Positions 13,265 through 27,592 are shown, counted from the stretch's first letter. The stretch: DNA of 64,000 nucleotides from Coprinopsis marcescibilis (GCA_004369085.1 ML210186.1:124001-188000); one strand, 5' to 3'. The notes: generated by a model from the sequence alone, not told the origin. Numbers and translations: made by a program.

Positions 13265-14713
13265 ATGGACCCCCACAAAATCGCACAGGACGTGTATGCC
13301 CTCGCATCGAGCACCACACACCCACTCGCTCCACTGGTCAAGGAAGCTCTGGACGTAATCGACGATGCGCTGGATAGCCACGGGTGTGTTCGCATCCCTT
13401 ACCCGTCTCTACCTCTGCCTAAGTCCACCCACAAGCAAAGATAACGTATCGATCAGCTTCAATGGCGGTAAAGACTGTACGTCTTCGTCTTTCATATGCT
13501 CAATATACCCGTTGACGAGAGCAACAGGCACGGTACTGCTACACCTCTTCGCCGGTGCACTCGCACGTCGCCAGCCTCGCACCGAACCAATTCACGGGCT
13601 CTACATCCCCGTTCCCAGCCCATTCACAGTCCTCGAGGAATTCATCGACCACACAGCAGCAGCATACAACCTCGACCTCTTTTCCTGTCGCCCAAAGCCC
13701 TCACCATCCGACACTAATCCTAATCCCACAACCGCACGCCACCTGCAAACCACAATCGAAAGCGTCCTCACCCCACCCACCAGCTCCTCCACCACCCTCG
13801 CAGACTACATGCAGCACCCCAAAGCAGTCGGAAAGGCCAAAGGCGGCGAAGGCATGCGAGCCGCGCTGCAGATGTACAAGGACAGGTTCTCGAACGTTAC
13901 CGCTATCTTGATCGGCACGAGGAGGGGCGATCCGCACGGAGGTGAGTCGTTACTGCTGCTGAGGGCATATTGCTTGCATCTGCTCACAACAACCTGCAGC
14001 CACGCTCTCCCATCGGAACATGACAGACCCCGGGTGGCCCGAATTCGAGAGGATCAACCCGATCATCAACTGGTCCTACGCCGACGTCTGGACCTTTTTG
14101 CGGGATCTGCATGTGCCGTATTGCAGTTTATACGACGAAGGGTGGGTGCTTGGCTTTTTGTTCTACGCGTAAGATGTGCCATATTGACTGCGGGTATAGG
14201 TACACATCGTTGGGCTCGACGTACAATACGTTCCCGAACCCCGCGTTGCTCATCCCCCCTTCGCCCGACGAACCTCAACCCTCATCCCAACCCTCATCCC
14301 AGCCTCACCACTCCTCGACCCACTCCCCAGCCCCAAATTCCACACCACTCGACACACCAAACTGCTGCACGCGCTCCTCGCATACAGAAACACGCCTTGC
14401 CCAACCTCTAGATGGACCCGCGCCGCTTAATGGGCAGAGCAACGGCGGGGCAAACGTCCACGTCCACGGAGGAACAACAACAGACGGAGAGCCAAATGTG
14501 CATGTGCGGAGAAATGGACACGGGCTGCCCGTCGATGTGGGTGCGAGGTGTAGCACGGGTGGGGCGTGTGTGCGGTCGTCTGGGGCTGCGAACGGGGCGA
14601 GCGGGAGAGGGGTACGGTATAGGCCTGCGTATGAGCTGAAGGATGGGTCGTTGGAGAGGTGTGGGAGGGGTGTGGGTGTTTCTGGTGTTTCTAGTGTTGG
14701 GGTGGGCAAGTGA
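13265..14713 (+). CDS. FAD1: FAD synthase (FMN adenylyltransferase)
   Basis: FAD synthase transfers AMP from ATP to FMN to make FAD; this is the PAPS-reductase-fold type of yeast Fad1. Exons are 13265-13383, 13436-13476, 13528-13942, 14000-14141 and 14200-14713, joined in frame at all four introns. Hallmarks are [10 protein letters not shown] at about residue 46 (the PP-loop-like ATP site, rebuilt across intron 2), [57 protein letters not shown] and a C-terminal [13 protein letters not shown]. Between [14 protein letters not shown] and RPAYELKD lies an unusual insert of roughly 110 residues, rich in Pro, Ser, Thr, Gly and His, that yeast Fad1 (about 306 residues) lacks; an unrecognised intron could explain part of it. 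It is probably essential and intact. Confidence 0.92.
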
Positions 14714-15499
14714 GTGTGGTGGGGTGGGGTGTCTGGGTGGGATGGGATGGGATGGATGGGGAATGTTGTGCGGGCGGGTGGTGGTGTTGGGTGGTTGGGG
14801 CTAGGCTGGGCTGGGGGTGCTCATTATTATGTATGGCGTCGAGTAGGAATCTTGAGAGTATGAAATTAAATGAATGGAAAGAGATGCGCCAATGTTATCG
14901 CTTGGATTTGGCGTTTCGAGGTGGCTCAGTAATGATCGAGGTTAAGCTGCTCGGATACGCGCATTAAAGTTACTACTACTAGTAGAGTGATTTGAGCCTG
15001 AGGACGAATATATATTACGCTAGATTAGGCTCTAGATTCAGACCTGCGTATGAGGCTGCTGAACAGATGGGTCAAGTGGGAGGTGTAATCCGGTGTGTTT
15101 CAATCAAATAATACGTTTATGATGAACCACAGGTATTTCAAGGAACACCAGGAACGTATATATAGTGCGTGGCAAGGAGTCTATAGTACATATTTACGTT
15201 GTGGGGTTGGTCAATATATGTACGTAACGACTTGGTACGAATCTTGATCAGTTGCAAGTGCAACCAGCGTGTGACGCCGAGGTCTGCTTTGAAGATCTGA
15301 GGAATGCCTTGGTATATACTTATCATGGGTGGCTGGGTCGTTTTGGATAGGTTGGTTTCAGTTCCCGGGGGTCGAATACCGAGAGCTAGGTGTTCTTGAA
15401 CGGTATAACATGGGGGACAAGTTGTGGTGAACTTGACATCTGAGCCTACGCGGCGCCAGTTGGTGTTGGGATGACTGTGGCGATTAGTTGAGATTTGGG
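14714..15499. other. FAD1 3' flank, G-rich tract, no gene
   Basis: The first 120 bp is strongly G/T-rich (GGGGTGGGG and GGGATGGGATGGG runs). The rest shows no gene-like frame. The 144-residue frame on the minus strand at 15138-15572 crosses into the right arm and has no family character. Confidence 0.5.
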
Positions 15500-16300
15500 A
15501 AGCAACGGGGGGTGGAACTTGGAGCTTGGCCACTTTGGAATTGGGATGTTCGGTTACCCGTCCAGATTTCAATGATCGAATTTCAGAGGGATTACCGTTC
15601 GTTGCTCGCCAAGTCCCGTTTGATATACGTATTCTGAATCGAGGTGGGGGGTGTCGTAGGACTGAGGTGCGAAGCCTGTGCCTTTAAGCTTTAAGTTTCG
15701 GTGCCGCGTACATAGCTCGCGCGCCTTTTTTTCGGAGGGTCAACAAGGGTATGTGAACTGGGTGTCTAAACTCGTGTGCTTTAAACGGAGTCGCCGTGTT
15801 TTTGCAGTTTTTGCGGGATGGCGGCTTGCTGGAGGAGCTCTGTATGTTTCTGGTCGTGCACAGCAGGGCCTTCGGAGGTGGTAGGTGTGAGGGGCCGATT
15901 GGTGGGATTGAGGTGGATGAATCAGCGCCTCTGATTCGGTAAGTGCTAGGCGCCCTGGAACGCCGTCGCTGATTTTTTTTTTTTGCTTTTGGCATGAACA
16001 AAGACGATCGTATGCGGTGGCACTTGCAAGCCGGGGCGATGCGAGACTTGAGACTGGCTTAAAATAGTATGAGTACGAAGAATGGAAGCTCTACCCTTCC
16101 AGAAGAGTCGCTGCGGTATACGTATACCTGTCAACCGAAAGGGCAGCAAAAGCGATACTTACGAGAAATGTAGGAGAAATAGAGCAAGCTGAATGAATTC
16201 TTTATCTGCTCGAGCAGCGATATGTACGTACTCGTCAAGCTCGCCTGTGAAAGAGTCCGCATGTCCCCCAGTTCGTCATCAGTCTCGCGACTGGCCGCTA
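15500..16300. other. unexplained segment, right-arm copy
   Basis: This is the counterpart of 9681-10370, read on the - strand from about 16300 downward. It keeps the MRTLSQASLTSTYISLLEQI start near 16262 and then diverges. A T run at about 15974-15984 replaces a mixed tract in the left copy. No intact gene is seen. Confidence 0.45.
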
Positions 16301-16309
16301 CTGCTTTTT

Positions 16310-17079
16310 GTGCAACATACGAGATTGAGTGCCCGTACTTCCTTTTTTAGAACCAAGCATTGAGAGAGCGCGCAGCGCAATCTCTGCCTCGTTGGAGGGT
16401 CCATTTAGGAGATTGGAAGAGAATTGAATGTGAGACTGTTCATTAATCATTTGGCAAACTGCTCCATGGCACCAGCAGAACCGAAAGTGTTTCAAGTTTG
16501 ACCAGGTTGGGTGCATAGGCTCGCAATGATAGCGTATACACTGGGGCCACAGGATCTGGACAGGTAGCGTGGTCGATTTAAAAGACAGTCCACTTAGAAA
16601 TATTTCATATTGTCTGACCTCTGGTAAACCCTGGGGACAATTTGTCCTGATCCGTGAACATTACATTATTCCAAATCCCCGCACACAGCCTTTGCGAGCA
16701 TGATATCACATCTTCGTTCTGCCTGGTGTGATGCACTTCAGGACGGGTGGTGGTGAATATCCGGAAGGTGCAGTATCCAATCTCACAGGATCTGCACCAC
16801 AATTGGGTCTTGCTCTTCGTTGAGTGTATTGATGAATGACCACCACAAATCGTCTATCCCGAGGCAGGATTGGACAGATCGGAACCATGATTTCTTCAAA
16901 CTGCCGTAGGGAATCGTGGCTGACCAGCATCGCTCAACCCCCGCCCTGTCCTGACATCCTCCATACTCAATTTCGATGACTTCACTGTCATGTGCAATAA
17001 CATGAGCTTGACAGTATGTCAGCGAGTATTCTGTAGTTGACTATATCCGAAAGCTGAGATCGAAAGGTACCTTGTGCAT
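16310..17079 (-). pseudogene. truncated NLR pseudogene (right arm)
   Basis: The leader ATG at 17079, the following intron-like stretch and NACHT pieces match the left pseudogene. This copy keeps more. It has an uninterrupted RQFEEIMVPICPILPRDRR followed by FVVVIHQ, where the catalytic IDALDEE of the intact gene has become IHQYTQR. Further on come the SHIQFSSNLLNGPSNEAEI stretch and KGSTG. It ends without the rest of NACHT or any TPR. It is the older remnant seen in both arms. Confidence 0.8.
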
Positions 17080-17185
17080 CAGCAATCCGAATGGCAGCCA
17101 GGGAGTTGCAAGACAATCGAGTTCTTCTGACACTGACGATAGTACCATACTTGAAATTAGACCTGTAATATACACAAGGGAACTG

Positions 17186-20100
17186 TCACGTCGAAGCCGC
17201 CAAATTACTCGTTATCTTATCAAGCAGCAACAGGCACTCTGCGAGTTCGCGCTGGTAGATTTCGATGTCGTCCGCCTGGTATTCTACCGTATTGGCCAGC
17301 GCACGGCTGAGGGCTACTGCCTCTTGTATATGTGGCAGAGCCTCGGCATGTCGTCCCAGGTTTGAAAGCGCATCGGCTAAACGTTGGTGAAGGACGTTGG
17401 CAGGGGTCCAGTCGCCCCCTCGTTTTTTTTCAGGTTCCTGGCAAAGCGCCAACCCCTCCTCAGCGGCCGTGATAGCATCGGAATATTGCTGCCCGAGGTT
17501 GAGTGCATGCGCCAGTGTATCAAGAAGGCAAGCAAGATCGAGGCGGACGGAGCGATCATCCGGATCCTGCTCCAAAGACCGACGACATATTGTGGCGGCT
17601 TCTGTGGCGTGGCGTATGGCATCGTCGAAGGGTCCTGTCATTTGTGTGAGGCACCACGCATACGCGTTTAGTGGTGAAGCCAGTTCATGTCTTGCGGATG
17701 GAGAGTTGTCCTGCTCAGCAAGCTGACGTCGAATGCTGACTGCTTCCTTTATCGCTTCAAAAGCGACCGGGATCTTCCTCTCGCGTTGAAGTGTGTAGCT
17801 GAGGTAATGGAGTTGAGTGGCAAATTCGTCTCTGTCGATTTCTGGATGCATCGAGGCTGCATTGCGATGAAGTTCAATCAACCCCGTCACATACATCAGG
17901 ATCTGAGGCTGGTCATGCGTTCCATGGCTGCAAGTACTGATTGGGTCAATCATCGCGGACATCCATTCGCCAAAGTGCTCTCGGAAAGAATTCGCGTCCT
18001 TTAACGCAAGGCGATGGTGCATTACCATTGCTTTCCGTGCTTCCTCCAAGGACTCGTGGTACCTGGCGGCGCCAGAAAGGAAGACAGCATAACGGCTGAT
18101 GGAATAGGCCACTTTGGACTCGTAGGTTTCTGGGTTTGTTTGTGCTAGGTGGCGGAAAGCGTCGATTGCATCCAGGTACGCTGTTGGCGCTTCGCTGACA
18201 TGTCTCTCCCACCCCCTCAAGTACTCAGCAAAGTCGAGAAGCGACTCTGCCAAATCACCATTATCGGTTCCGCGAAGCGCTCCCTTCTCTTGACGGTAAA
18301 CGGCAACTGCCTCTTGTTTCGCCACCATTGCCTCCAGGGGTCTTCCAACGAGGGTGAGGTAGGCGCCATGGCTGTGAAGGGCATAACGCAGTTGCCAAAA
18401 CGCCTCGTTTCGTGCAGCGACCTGGCGAAAAACGGCGACAGATTCAACGCTTGCTGCGATGCCCTCGGTGGTCCGCCCACATTTAAACAGCTCGTACGCC
18501 ATCGTGTCGAGCACCAGGCCAAGTGACTGCTCTTTCTCGAGGGAGGTTGAACGCAGAATGGTAACCAATTCCTGCGCTTGTTCAACGGCATCCGCGTGTC
18601 TGCCTGCTGTCGGCAAAAGCGAGAGGAATCCGCTGATATAATCGGTCAAAACACCACCGAGCCTTGCAGGATCTTTCGAAGCCAATTTTCGACAGATCTG
18701 GATCGCTTCTGCAATGGGTGGGATGGCAGCTTCGGTCCTTTTTAGTGCGACACAGACCTGGTGGAAATTTGAAAGTGATAGTTCCAGATGTTTTTCAAAT
18801 TTGGCTGCGTTGTCTGCAGCGAGTTGGCGCGATATCTGGATGTCTTCCTGAGCCAAATTGAGAGCAAGCTCATCATAATCACGGTCCTGCAAGGTCGACT
18901 TGGAAATCATCAGGCTGGTTATGCGGAGGATTTTGCTGAGCAAAGGCTGGGATATCATGCCAGATATCGGTCGTACATCCTCCAAAACCTCCTCGGCGGT
19001 CCTGGCCCCATAAATCTGAAAGCCATCATACTGTCTAGCCTTGCAGAGTGTGTACAATGCGACAGCAAACTCCTCCGCCAAAGCTGTATCTTCTTTCGCT
19101 TCAGAATGGAGTTCGCGATAGAGGCTTACAGCGGCTTTCTGTATTTTTTTCGTAGGTATGCCGAAGAATGTCTGTCGGCCCAGAGAGCTGTATATCGCAG
19201 CTGTCTTCCGTTTCAGAGTGGAATCCATACTCGGTGCGCGGGCCAGAGCCTGCGGTATTACAAGTGTCGTTAGGCACAGTTACCCCAGAGATTGCAGTAT
19301 ACGGTTGTCTCACCAAGGCCATGTCCTTTAACAAAATGACGTCTATGTAATTTCCCATAGATAAAGTGGCCTCTAACAGAGATCGAGGCTCCTTGACGAA
19401 AACGTCCAGTGCAAGCCTTGCATGCGCTCCGTCCATGTTCGAGCTCGGTGCCAACGTATGGGCTTCAACATGATTGCATGCGTACCATATCTGTTCAGTA
19501 ACGTCCTCCTTCGATAGCTGTGGAACTGTAGGGGGAGTTTGTGTGATGTCCCTGAACCACTCTCCATCGGAATAACCAAGGATTGGGACGGTTTGAGGCG
19601 AAAGGTGGTTCTTGATGGTGTGGAGGCAAAGGCGTGATAACGTCGAATGGTGCTCTTCGTAATTTAACCGATATTCTGAAGGCGCCCGCCCCGTCAGGTA
19701 CTCATGAACAGACAGGTGAACGAGATGGATTGGACTCTGCAAGTCGTCTTCCGAGTGATTCCGCAATAAAGGCCGCAACAGTCCACAAATCCGGTGGATG
19801 TCGTCGAGCGTAATACCGTCCGGTGCATAGAGCGCTGCGAGACCGGTTACTGATAGTGGCTCCCGCAGCGTAACCAAGGGTCCCATGATAGTCCTGTATT
19901 TCTTGATGAACCGTCGATCCGTCCCCAGTTTCAGCTTTGACAGGATTCGCTCGTAGAGGCTGTCGAGTTGCTTGACGGCCCCATCAGCCTCGTTCCAATG
20001 ATCACTGCTTCCCGTGAGTATCTCCTTTAGCTCTTCCGCTGGACTGAAAGAGGTACCGATGTGATGGAGTACTACAGTGGCCCACAAGAATAATCCCTCC

Positions 20101-21209
20101 GATTTGTCGATAAAGTCGTCCAAAAGTTCAGGAGAGATCGAGCCCCCGTACTTGGCTTTGGAAAACCACGCTTTGAGAGAAAGTTCGATGTCTGCTTTGT
20201 TGGTGGGTCCAGTTAGGGGATTGGAAGAAAATTGGATGTGAGACTGTTTCTCGAGTTGTTCCATGATGCGAGCTTCGGGACGGGTGGTGACGAATATCCG
20301 AAAGGAGGGCGGAAGGCGCGGTACCCAGTCTCGCAGGATCTCCACCACGACCGGCTCTTGCTCTTCATCGAGTGCATCGATGACGACCACAAACCGTCTA
20401 TCCTGAGGCAGAATTGGACAGATCGGAATGATGATTTCTTCAAACTGCCGTACCGGGTCTGCTTTTGCAAGACTCTGGTCTTTCGCAAGGATGGCGCCGA
20501 TTTGATGTTTGTCTGCTTCATTGACTTCGCATAGGCCATGAATGAAAGCAGCCATCATGTTGGAAGGGTTGGAGTAGTGATTCCCTTGGTCAAAGAAGAA
20601 CGCCGCAACAAGATTTCCTTCCTTGTGTGCATTCTTGGCGATGGTATGTGCCAGCGACGACTTTCCGCTCCCCACCGGTTCTGCTACGACGTACACCCCA
20701 GCAGAAGAGAAGTCAGGGGCCGCCTCCCATCTCTCTACCTCCTGAATATGAAGGATCCGCGTTCCTTCCAAACACGCTCTGGAAGGGTTCCAGGAACAGC
20801 CAACGGGATCAGGTAGCCGGCGCAAGGCCTCGTTTATCTCGACATCTGTATCTTATTTGTGGTCACGGTCAGGGCAGTTACCTTTAATTGGGAATAATAG
20901 CATACTTATGTTCGTAATGTTCGTCGTCTGGTTTCCCCCTACAACGTTGACTTGTGAGTCCCGCAGGGTGACATTCGAGGCACCCGCCAAGACGCTGGGT
21001 CCTGTCAGCTGTGAGTGTGAAGGTTCGGAAAATACAGAAGGAACGGAAGCTGACCAGTGTTGCTCACTCCCAGTCCCGTTCTAACATCCTCCCTGCCCGA
21101 TCTCCAAGCCTTCACTGACTTGTGCAGCAACTTGAACTTCACGAATGTATTTCAGTGAGTATTCCGTTCTTGCTACCCGAAAGGTGAGATAAGAAGGTAC
21201 CTTCTGCAT
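17186..21209 (-). CDS. NACHT-TPR NLR-like protein (right copy)
   Basis: It has the same architecture as the left gene and converges on it. Exons in transcription order are 21209-21201, 21136-21055, 21001-20906, 20845-19314 and 19249-17186, joining in frame to 1260 residues. The 9-nt start exon encodes MQK. The N-terminal module SNVTLRDSQVNVVGGNQ, Walker A GSGKSS, Walker B VVVIDALDEE and the TPR region are all kept. Differences from the left copy include AAPDFSSAG for AAPNLTSAG, loss of a short LSEAT duplication before the fourth intron, and loss of four residues (SVAR) early in exon 5. Neither copy shows a stop or frameshift, so both may be functional. The outer flank upstream of the start is less alike than the coding parts, so expression may differ. 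Confidence 0.88.
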
Positions 21210-21623
21210 TGGCAAAGTCCAACCTCTCTGACACTGAGGAGACGACTCAAACGAGTGAGGGTAGCTCAAGAGCAAGGACAACGTCGCGCTGGAAGTGGAC
21301 TGCTGTGCAATGATTTGTTTTTGTTAAAAGTCAGGCGCGCAATCGCCGACATCCTTGATGTGTTGCAAGTCATCTGCTGTTGTATAGTAAAATACTCGTT
21401 GATACTGAATAGTGCTCGAAAGCGATGCACTATAGTAAAATGGTACCTGCGAGATGTAAAACGTTCTGCGAGGTGCGAGGTTAAATCAGAATTTCAATTG
21501 TGAATGTACATTGCAATGATGAAAAAGTAAAAAGTAAAAAAGTGTGATCGAAAGCGTAATATACAAGTTAAACAGCTGAGTGGATGTATATAATTGTCAA
21601 ATGTGAGGTAAATGCTGGAAAGA
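21210..21623. other. NLR promoter and MFS 3' flank
   Basis: About 400 bp separates the right NLR start from the MFS stop codon. I see no gene. A repeated 'tatagtaaaat' motif occurs near 21385 and 21432. Confidence 0.5.
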
Positions 21624-23503
21624 TTAGATTGTGTATTCGAAACCCTCGGTGTTCTCCAAAGAAGCCACTTTTCCTTGACGAAGGAGGTTGTTTCGGCGTC
21701 GGAAGACAAACGTGTTCACGGCGAGGAGGAGTAGCATGGTGAACTGGCAGGCCATAGTAGCCCAGATGCCAGGAATGTATCTTTGAAGAAAAACCAAATG
21801 TGTCAATTGCCGGAGCATGCAAACGGAACAAAGTCGAGCGACATACCTTGGGACATCCTGCTGACGCCAGACGGTGGTAGCGAAAATACCACCAATACCC
21901 CCCATGGCGATGGTAATAGCAGTGGTCACGGCACGCTTCGAGTGAGAGGTGACGTTGTTTGCCTGGTAAGCAAGGACGCCGGGGACGCAGCCAGCGGCAC
22001 CCGCCTTCACAAGGAAAAGACCGAAATAGCGAGTTCCGTTGAGGTTGGTGTAGCCGGTGATCATGAGGCCAACGATGCAGATCAAATTCTGGCAAGCCAA
22101 CCAAGGAGCACGCATCTTGGTCTTGTCGGAGATCCATGCAAAGAAGAAGGTTGAGATAATCTGAATGGATGTCAGAACGTCCGTAAGGCTTAGCAGCGAT
22201 CGCGAAAGAGACATACTGCGGCACCAGCAGGGGGAGATGAGAGGAGGAGGGCCTCAGACAAGGAGTATCCCATCGAGAATAGGATAGGGGTGATGAAGAA
22301 ACCAATGGCGTAACCGGGCATGGTTGAGGCCATGAACATGATACCGAAAGACCAGGAGAAGGGGTCGAGCATAACCTTGAGGATTTTAGCTCCGGTGAGC
22401 TTATCTGGGACAGAGTCCTTTCGATCGGCTTCGATACGGTCCAGAACCATCTAACAGTGGGATACGTTGAGAATTAGTCTGACGTGGATGAGATGCTCAC
22501 TAACCTTGCGCTGCTCCTCGTTGACGAACTTGCTCGTCTCGGGAAAGTCTGCAGCGAACATCCAAGCCAGGACACCAAGGGCAATTGTGATAACACCCTC
22601 AATGATGAAAATCCACTGCCATCCGTTGTAGCCATGTCTTCCCTTGAGTAAAGTCATGGCGTAGGCTATACGATGTGTCAACAATGGAAAGAAGCCCAGA
22701 CGAGATGATACGAACCAAGGATGGGAGAGAAGCCACCAGTAATAATGGAGACGATATAGAAGAGCGCAAGACGCTTTTGCACCTCGTGGCGCTTGTACCA
22801 GGTGGTGATAATGTAAACGAGAGCGGGGAAGAATCCAGCCTGTTAGTCAACACGTTAGAAGGTAGTCGTACTGTGAAAGTAAGTTTAAACCTGCCTCAAA
22901 CACCCCTAACAGTACTCGACAAACGCACAGTGCACCCCAGTTAGTGACAAAGCCCATTCCGAGCTGAGCAGCACCCCAGCCAACGACACATATAGTGAGA
23001 TGGAGTCGCGCGCCAAGAATCCGCAGGGCGACGTTCCCCGGAATCTGGCTAAGAAACAGCTTGAGCAAAAGACAGATTCACTGAGAGACGATGGTACGCA
23101 CAGCAGAGTATATGGAATGAAATATATCATGGAAGCGATACTGTAACGCTCTCCGATGTCCAGTCTCTGTGGAAGAAGTGAGAAATCCATCCAGTCCAGA
23201 AAGCGGGCAACAACTGACCAAGTCCACCTCCATTCCCGCCGTCCGAGCAATACCCAAGTTCGTACGGTCGATGAGTGCGACGGCATAGAGCATGCCCATG
23301 ATAGGCAGCAGCCGCCAGTCGATCATCCGGCTTCCAAGTCATTAAGCGAGAGAGTCGACGAAGAGAGTATCAGAGACTTACAGCGTCTTCTTGACGAATT
23401 TGGGGTCGTAATGGGCATCGGGGGCGACTTCGAGTTCCACTTTCTCAAGCTTCTCGACGTCCTCGGTAGGCTTGTTCTCTGAGCTGTGCTTTGAGTCGGA
23501 CAT
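21624..23503 (-). CDS. MFS permease, allantoate permease-like
   Basis: Major facilitator superfamily transporter, most like the fungal anion:cation symporter group (allantoate, nicotinate and related anions); the substrate cannot be read from sequence. The start ATG at 23503 opens a hydrophilic N-terminus (MSDSKHSSENKPTEDVEKLE). Transmembrane blocks follow, including DWRLLPIMGMLYAVALIDRTNLGIARTAGM (motif typical of the family), ERYSIASMIYFIPYTLL, LRILGARLHLTICVVGWGAAQ, GWQWIFIIEGVITIALG and, after a central loop, FFAWISDKTKMRAPW and MGGIGGIFATT. About eight short introns fit GT..AG rules. The C-terminus reads NTEGFEYTI. It looks complete. Confidence 0.85.
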
Positions 23504-24990
23504 CGTAGGCGAGGTGTAGGAGCCGTCTGTACTGGGTTCCATCGTCTGTCTGGCCATATCCTTTTATACCTGCGTCCATGGCTGCCCCCACCTTTGATAA
23601 CGAACATGCGAGCGCTGGTCAGAAGATATATACCAAGGACCAAGCGATTAAAGCATCACATTGATACCCCAGAGTCTTGGCATATTTCTGGCTACTTCTG
23701 TGCCGGAGTCTTGGCTACTGCATCCAAGGGTTTTGGCTGCTTTTGGGTGGGTCGGTCAGGTTATGTAGGTCAGGTTCTATCTCGTTCGATCTCGTTTGAC
23801 CAATCCGAGCACCGCGCTGCCTTCCACTAAACCGCAGTCTATTGCAGCCAGTCGCAACGCCATTCATACATCATGCTCCCATCAAACGAACAGACCGGAT
23901 GTGAATTTAAAATCTTTCTCGCTGTCCTCACCAAGAAATTAAGCAAAAGGAAGCGAGCTACGGTCTGAGGCTACACCTGGCTGCACGCAATGAACCCACT
24001 GGAAACTAGATCTCTGCACTTTCATTCGTGTCCGTTTTGTTGATCAAATGATTAGGTTCCCGGATTAGCTTGAACCTCATAGTATCCGGAAAGGATCAGG
24101 GGATGAATAGTTCCGACAGTGCTGTCGGACAACTCGTCAAGGCCTGGAAATCCAAGAGACCAAGAGACCGTGGTAACGTGGGCCATGAACTCAAGGTGTT
24201 GTACCTGCTCGGCTATCGCAATACGAATGTCAAAGGTTGAGGAAGCCAGTCGTTCCCTCAAGCGACCTACGTGATATGCACCCGATTCGTAGAATCCGTT
24301 TCTAATGAGGAACCTGAGACTGGTTCTTGAAAGGAGCTGTTGAGTGCTGTTGGGAGCGATCGATAAAGTACTAACTTGAATGCTCTAGTTGGATGCTAAG
24401 AGAGTGCTCAAGCGTCAAGCACGCGTAGTGGCTCGTACTGGCCGCTGGTAAAAGTTACAATCGGCCCCCAGCACCCCCACCTTTCTTTCACTCAGCAGTC
24501 TATCAATGGTCCCTGCCCCTCGGTGTGCGAGTCTTGGCGCAGAAGGCGTACTGAGTCATGGGTGACAACCAGGGTGTTCTGATGTTCTAAACAATACCAG
24601 TGAAATACCTAGGGGGTCGATTAAGCGGAAAGACAGGGGTCTAACCAACTATTTATAGGGGTTTACAGTTACTATATATAGTAGTGTGATGTCATTTTCG
24701 GGAGCAGTAAAACCAACGCTGCCATGTCCGAATTTTTAGTGCATACTACGGAACGAATGTCTACAAATGTACGTCGAGCAGTAGGAGCCTCGAAGCTTAG
24801 AGCTTGTTAGTATGCGAAAAGAAATTGAACGGAATTACGGAAAGAGCACGAGGACCATGACCCCCGGCGCCGGTCAATTTCAAGGGACTTAAGTAGTAAT
24901 CGTGGTTGAACTAAGAAGCAATGTTGGATGAAACGGCTTAGCCGTGAGCTCAAAATTAGGTAGAGCACCCTGCAAGCAAAGTATTCCTAG
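23504..24990. other. intergenic, no gene recognised
   Basis: The MFS promoter region plus about 1.4 kb shows no coding character. No repeat structure was recognised by eye. Confidence 0.5.
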
Positions 24991-25295
24991 TGTGATTTGG
25001 TTTTCTGTGCTGTTGTAAGGTTGTACACCCAACTTGCACTCTCGCCGCTGGTCCCGTCTTTGCCCACAAAGGGGCAGGAAATCAACCGGACCGGTCTTAC
25101 TATTCCACAGGATTCAATTTGTTCTCTCTGCCGCCCATGTGGAAAGCTCGCCGAAATCCGAACAGTACCGTCTCCCGCGCCCATTTGAACTGGAAATGCG
25201 AACGTGTTCGTGCCCTGTGGTTTTCAAACGGAGGGCGGTATCGGATCTACATGAGGTCACTGAAGTAGTATCTTTCTGGTGTATGTTAATCGAGA
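24991..25295 (+). pseudogene. fragment of Trs65-like gene (DNA copy)
   Basis: This stretch resembles 31770-32105 of the Trs65-like gene. Matching pieces in order are the intron-like 'ttttctgtgctgttg', GGTCCCGTCTTTGC, TTGTTCTCTCTGCCGCCCATG, ACAGTACCGTCTCCC, CGAACGTGTTCGTGCCC and CGGTATCGGATCTA(C/G)ATGAGGTC. Several internal segments are deleted and the frame is lost. Sequence resembling the third intron of the source gene is retained, so this is a DNA-level copy and not a processed cDNA. Confidence 0.75.
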
Positions 25296-25946
25296 ACCAT
25301 GGTAAGGCGCGAACAGGTTTTTGAAAGAAGTAGGTGAATGGATAAAAAGATTGGAGATCTGATGCCTTAGTGCAGATGTTCTCTACGCGTAATATTCTCC
25401 TCTCCTTAGTACCTACCATTACGCGTCGAATCCACAGGAGGACGTCCTTTTCAGTGGGATTTCGGGTATCCTGTCGGCCCTGGTCGGACGCTTTGTATGA
25501 ACAGACGTGCGTGGTATTTGAAATGTTGTTATGGTTATGTGAAGAAGAGCATGGAATCGACTTGTACCACGTATCACTCACTACATAATCGCTACTACAT
25601 CGAAACTAACCTAGTCGTCTACGTGCAGTTCTATCACAACTCTCATTTTAACTTTCGCTATAACATATTCATTACTCGTAATAACCGATCAATTAATATT
25701 AATGTCCCCTCCGTAAGCCAATACTTATCTTCTACCCAAGCCCTAATACCAACGAGACCGTAAAGTAAATCAATCCTTCTTCCCACTGACCATGTCCTTC
25801 GACAGAGAACCGTAATAACCAAATGCGACTGCGAGAGAAAAGCAGTACCAAGAATGAAGAATAAAATTACGAATAAAAAGATGTAACACACGCGAGTCCT
25901 TGTGCCCTGTTCTGCGCAGCGGCACGACAAGCATCCACTGACAGAT
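25296..25946. other. intergenic, AT-rich, no gene recognised
   Basis: AT-rich DNA between the Trs65-like fragment and the 3' end of GDP-mannose dehydratase. Short frames on both strands carry no motifs. Confidence 0.5.
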
Positions 25947-27472
<1,526 letters not shown>

Positions 27473-27532
27473 GATCACTGTGTGTGGGACAAAGCTGTAA
27501 CAGCGAGGAGATGGAGGGACAGATGTGTGACG

Positions 27533-27592
27533 AAGGCAAGGAAGGGAAGGGAAGGAAGGGAAGGGGAAGGAAGGGAAGGGGAAGGAGGACGG
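27533..27592 (-). promoter_or_regulatory. pyrimidine-rich promoter tract of GMD
   Basis: On the coding strand of the dehydratase gene, about 60 bp upstream of its ATG is nearly pure C/T (CCTTCC and CCCTTCC repeats). CT-rich tracts close to the transcription start are common in filamentous-fungal promoters of strongly expressed genes. It is also a simple repeat, so length variation is likely. Confidence 0.5.

Larger units (their letters stand above)
15500..21209 (-). repeat. right arm of large inverted duplication
   Basis: This is the inverted counterpart of 4690-10370. Read on the - strand it has the same order: NLR gene, truncated NLR, shared segment. The inner end matches at 15540-15610. 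Intron positions and most splice-site bases are kept, with intron 3 being 60 nt and intron 4 being 64 nt in both arms. Differences are mostly substitutions plus small in-frame indels inside the coding exons. Confidence 0.9.

Noticed and set aside
15138..15572. 144-residue minus-strand frame
   Set aside because: It straddles the arm boundary, and the left arm shows no corresponding open frame.
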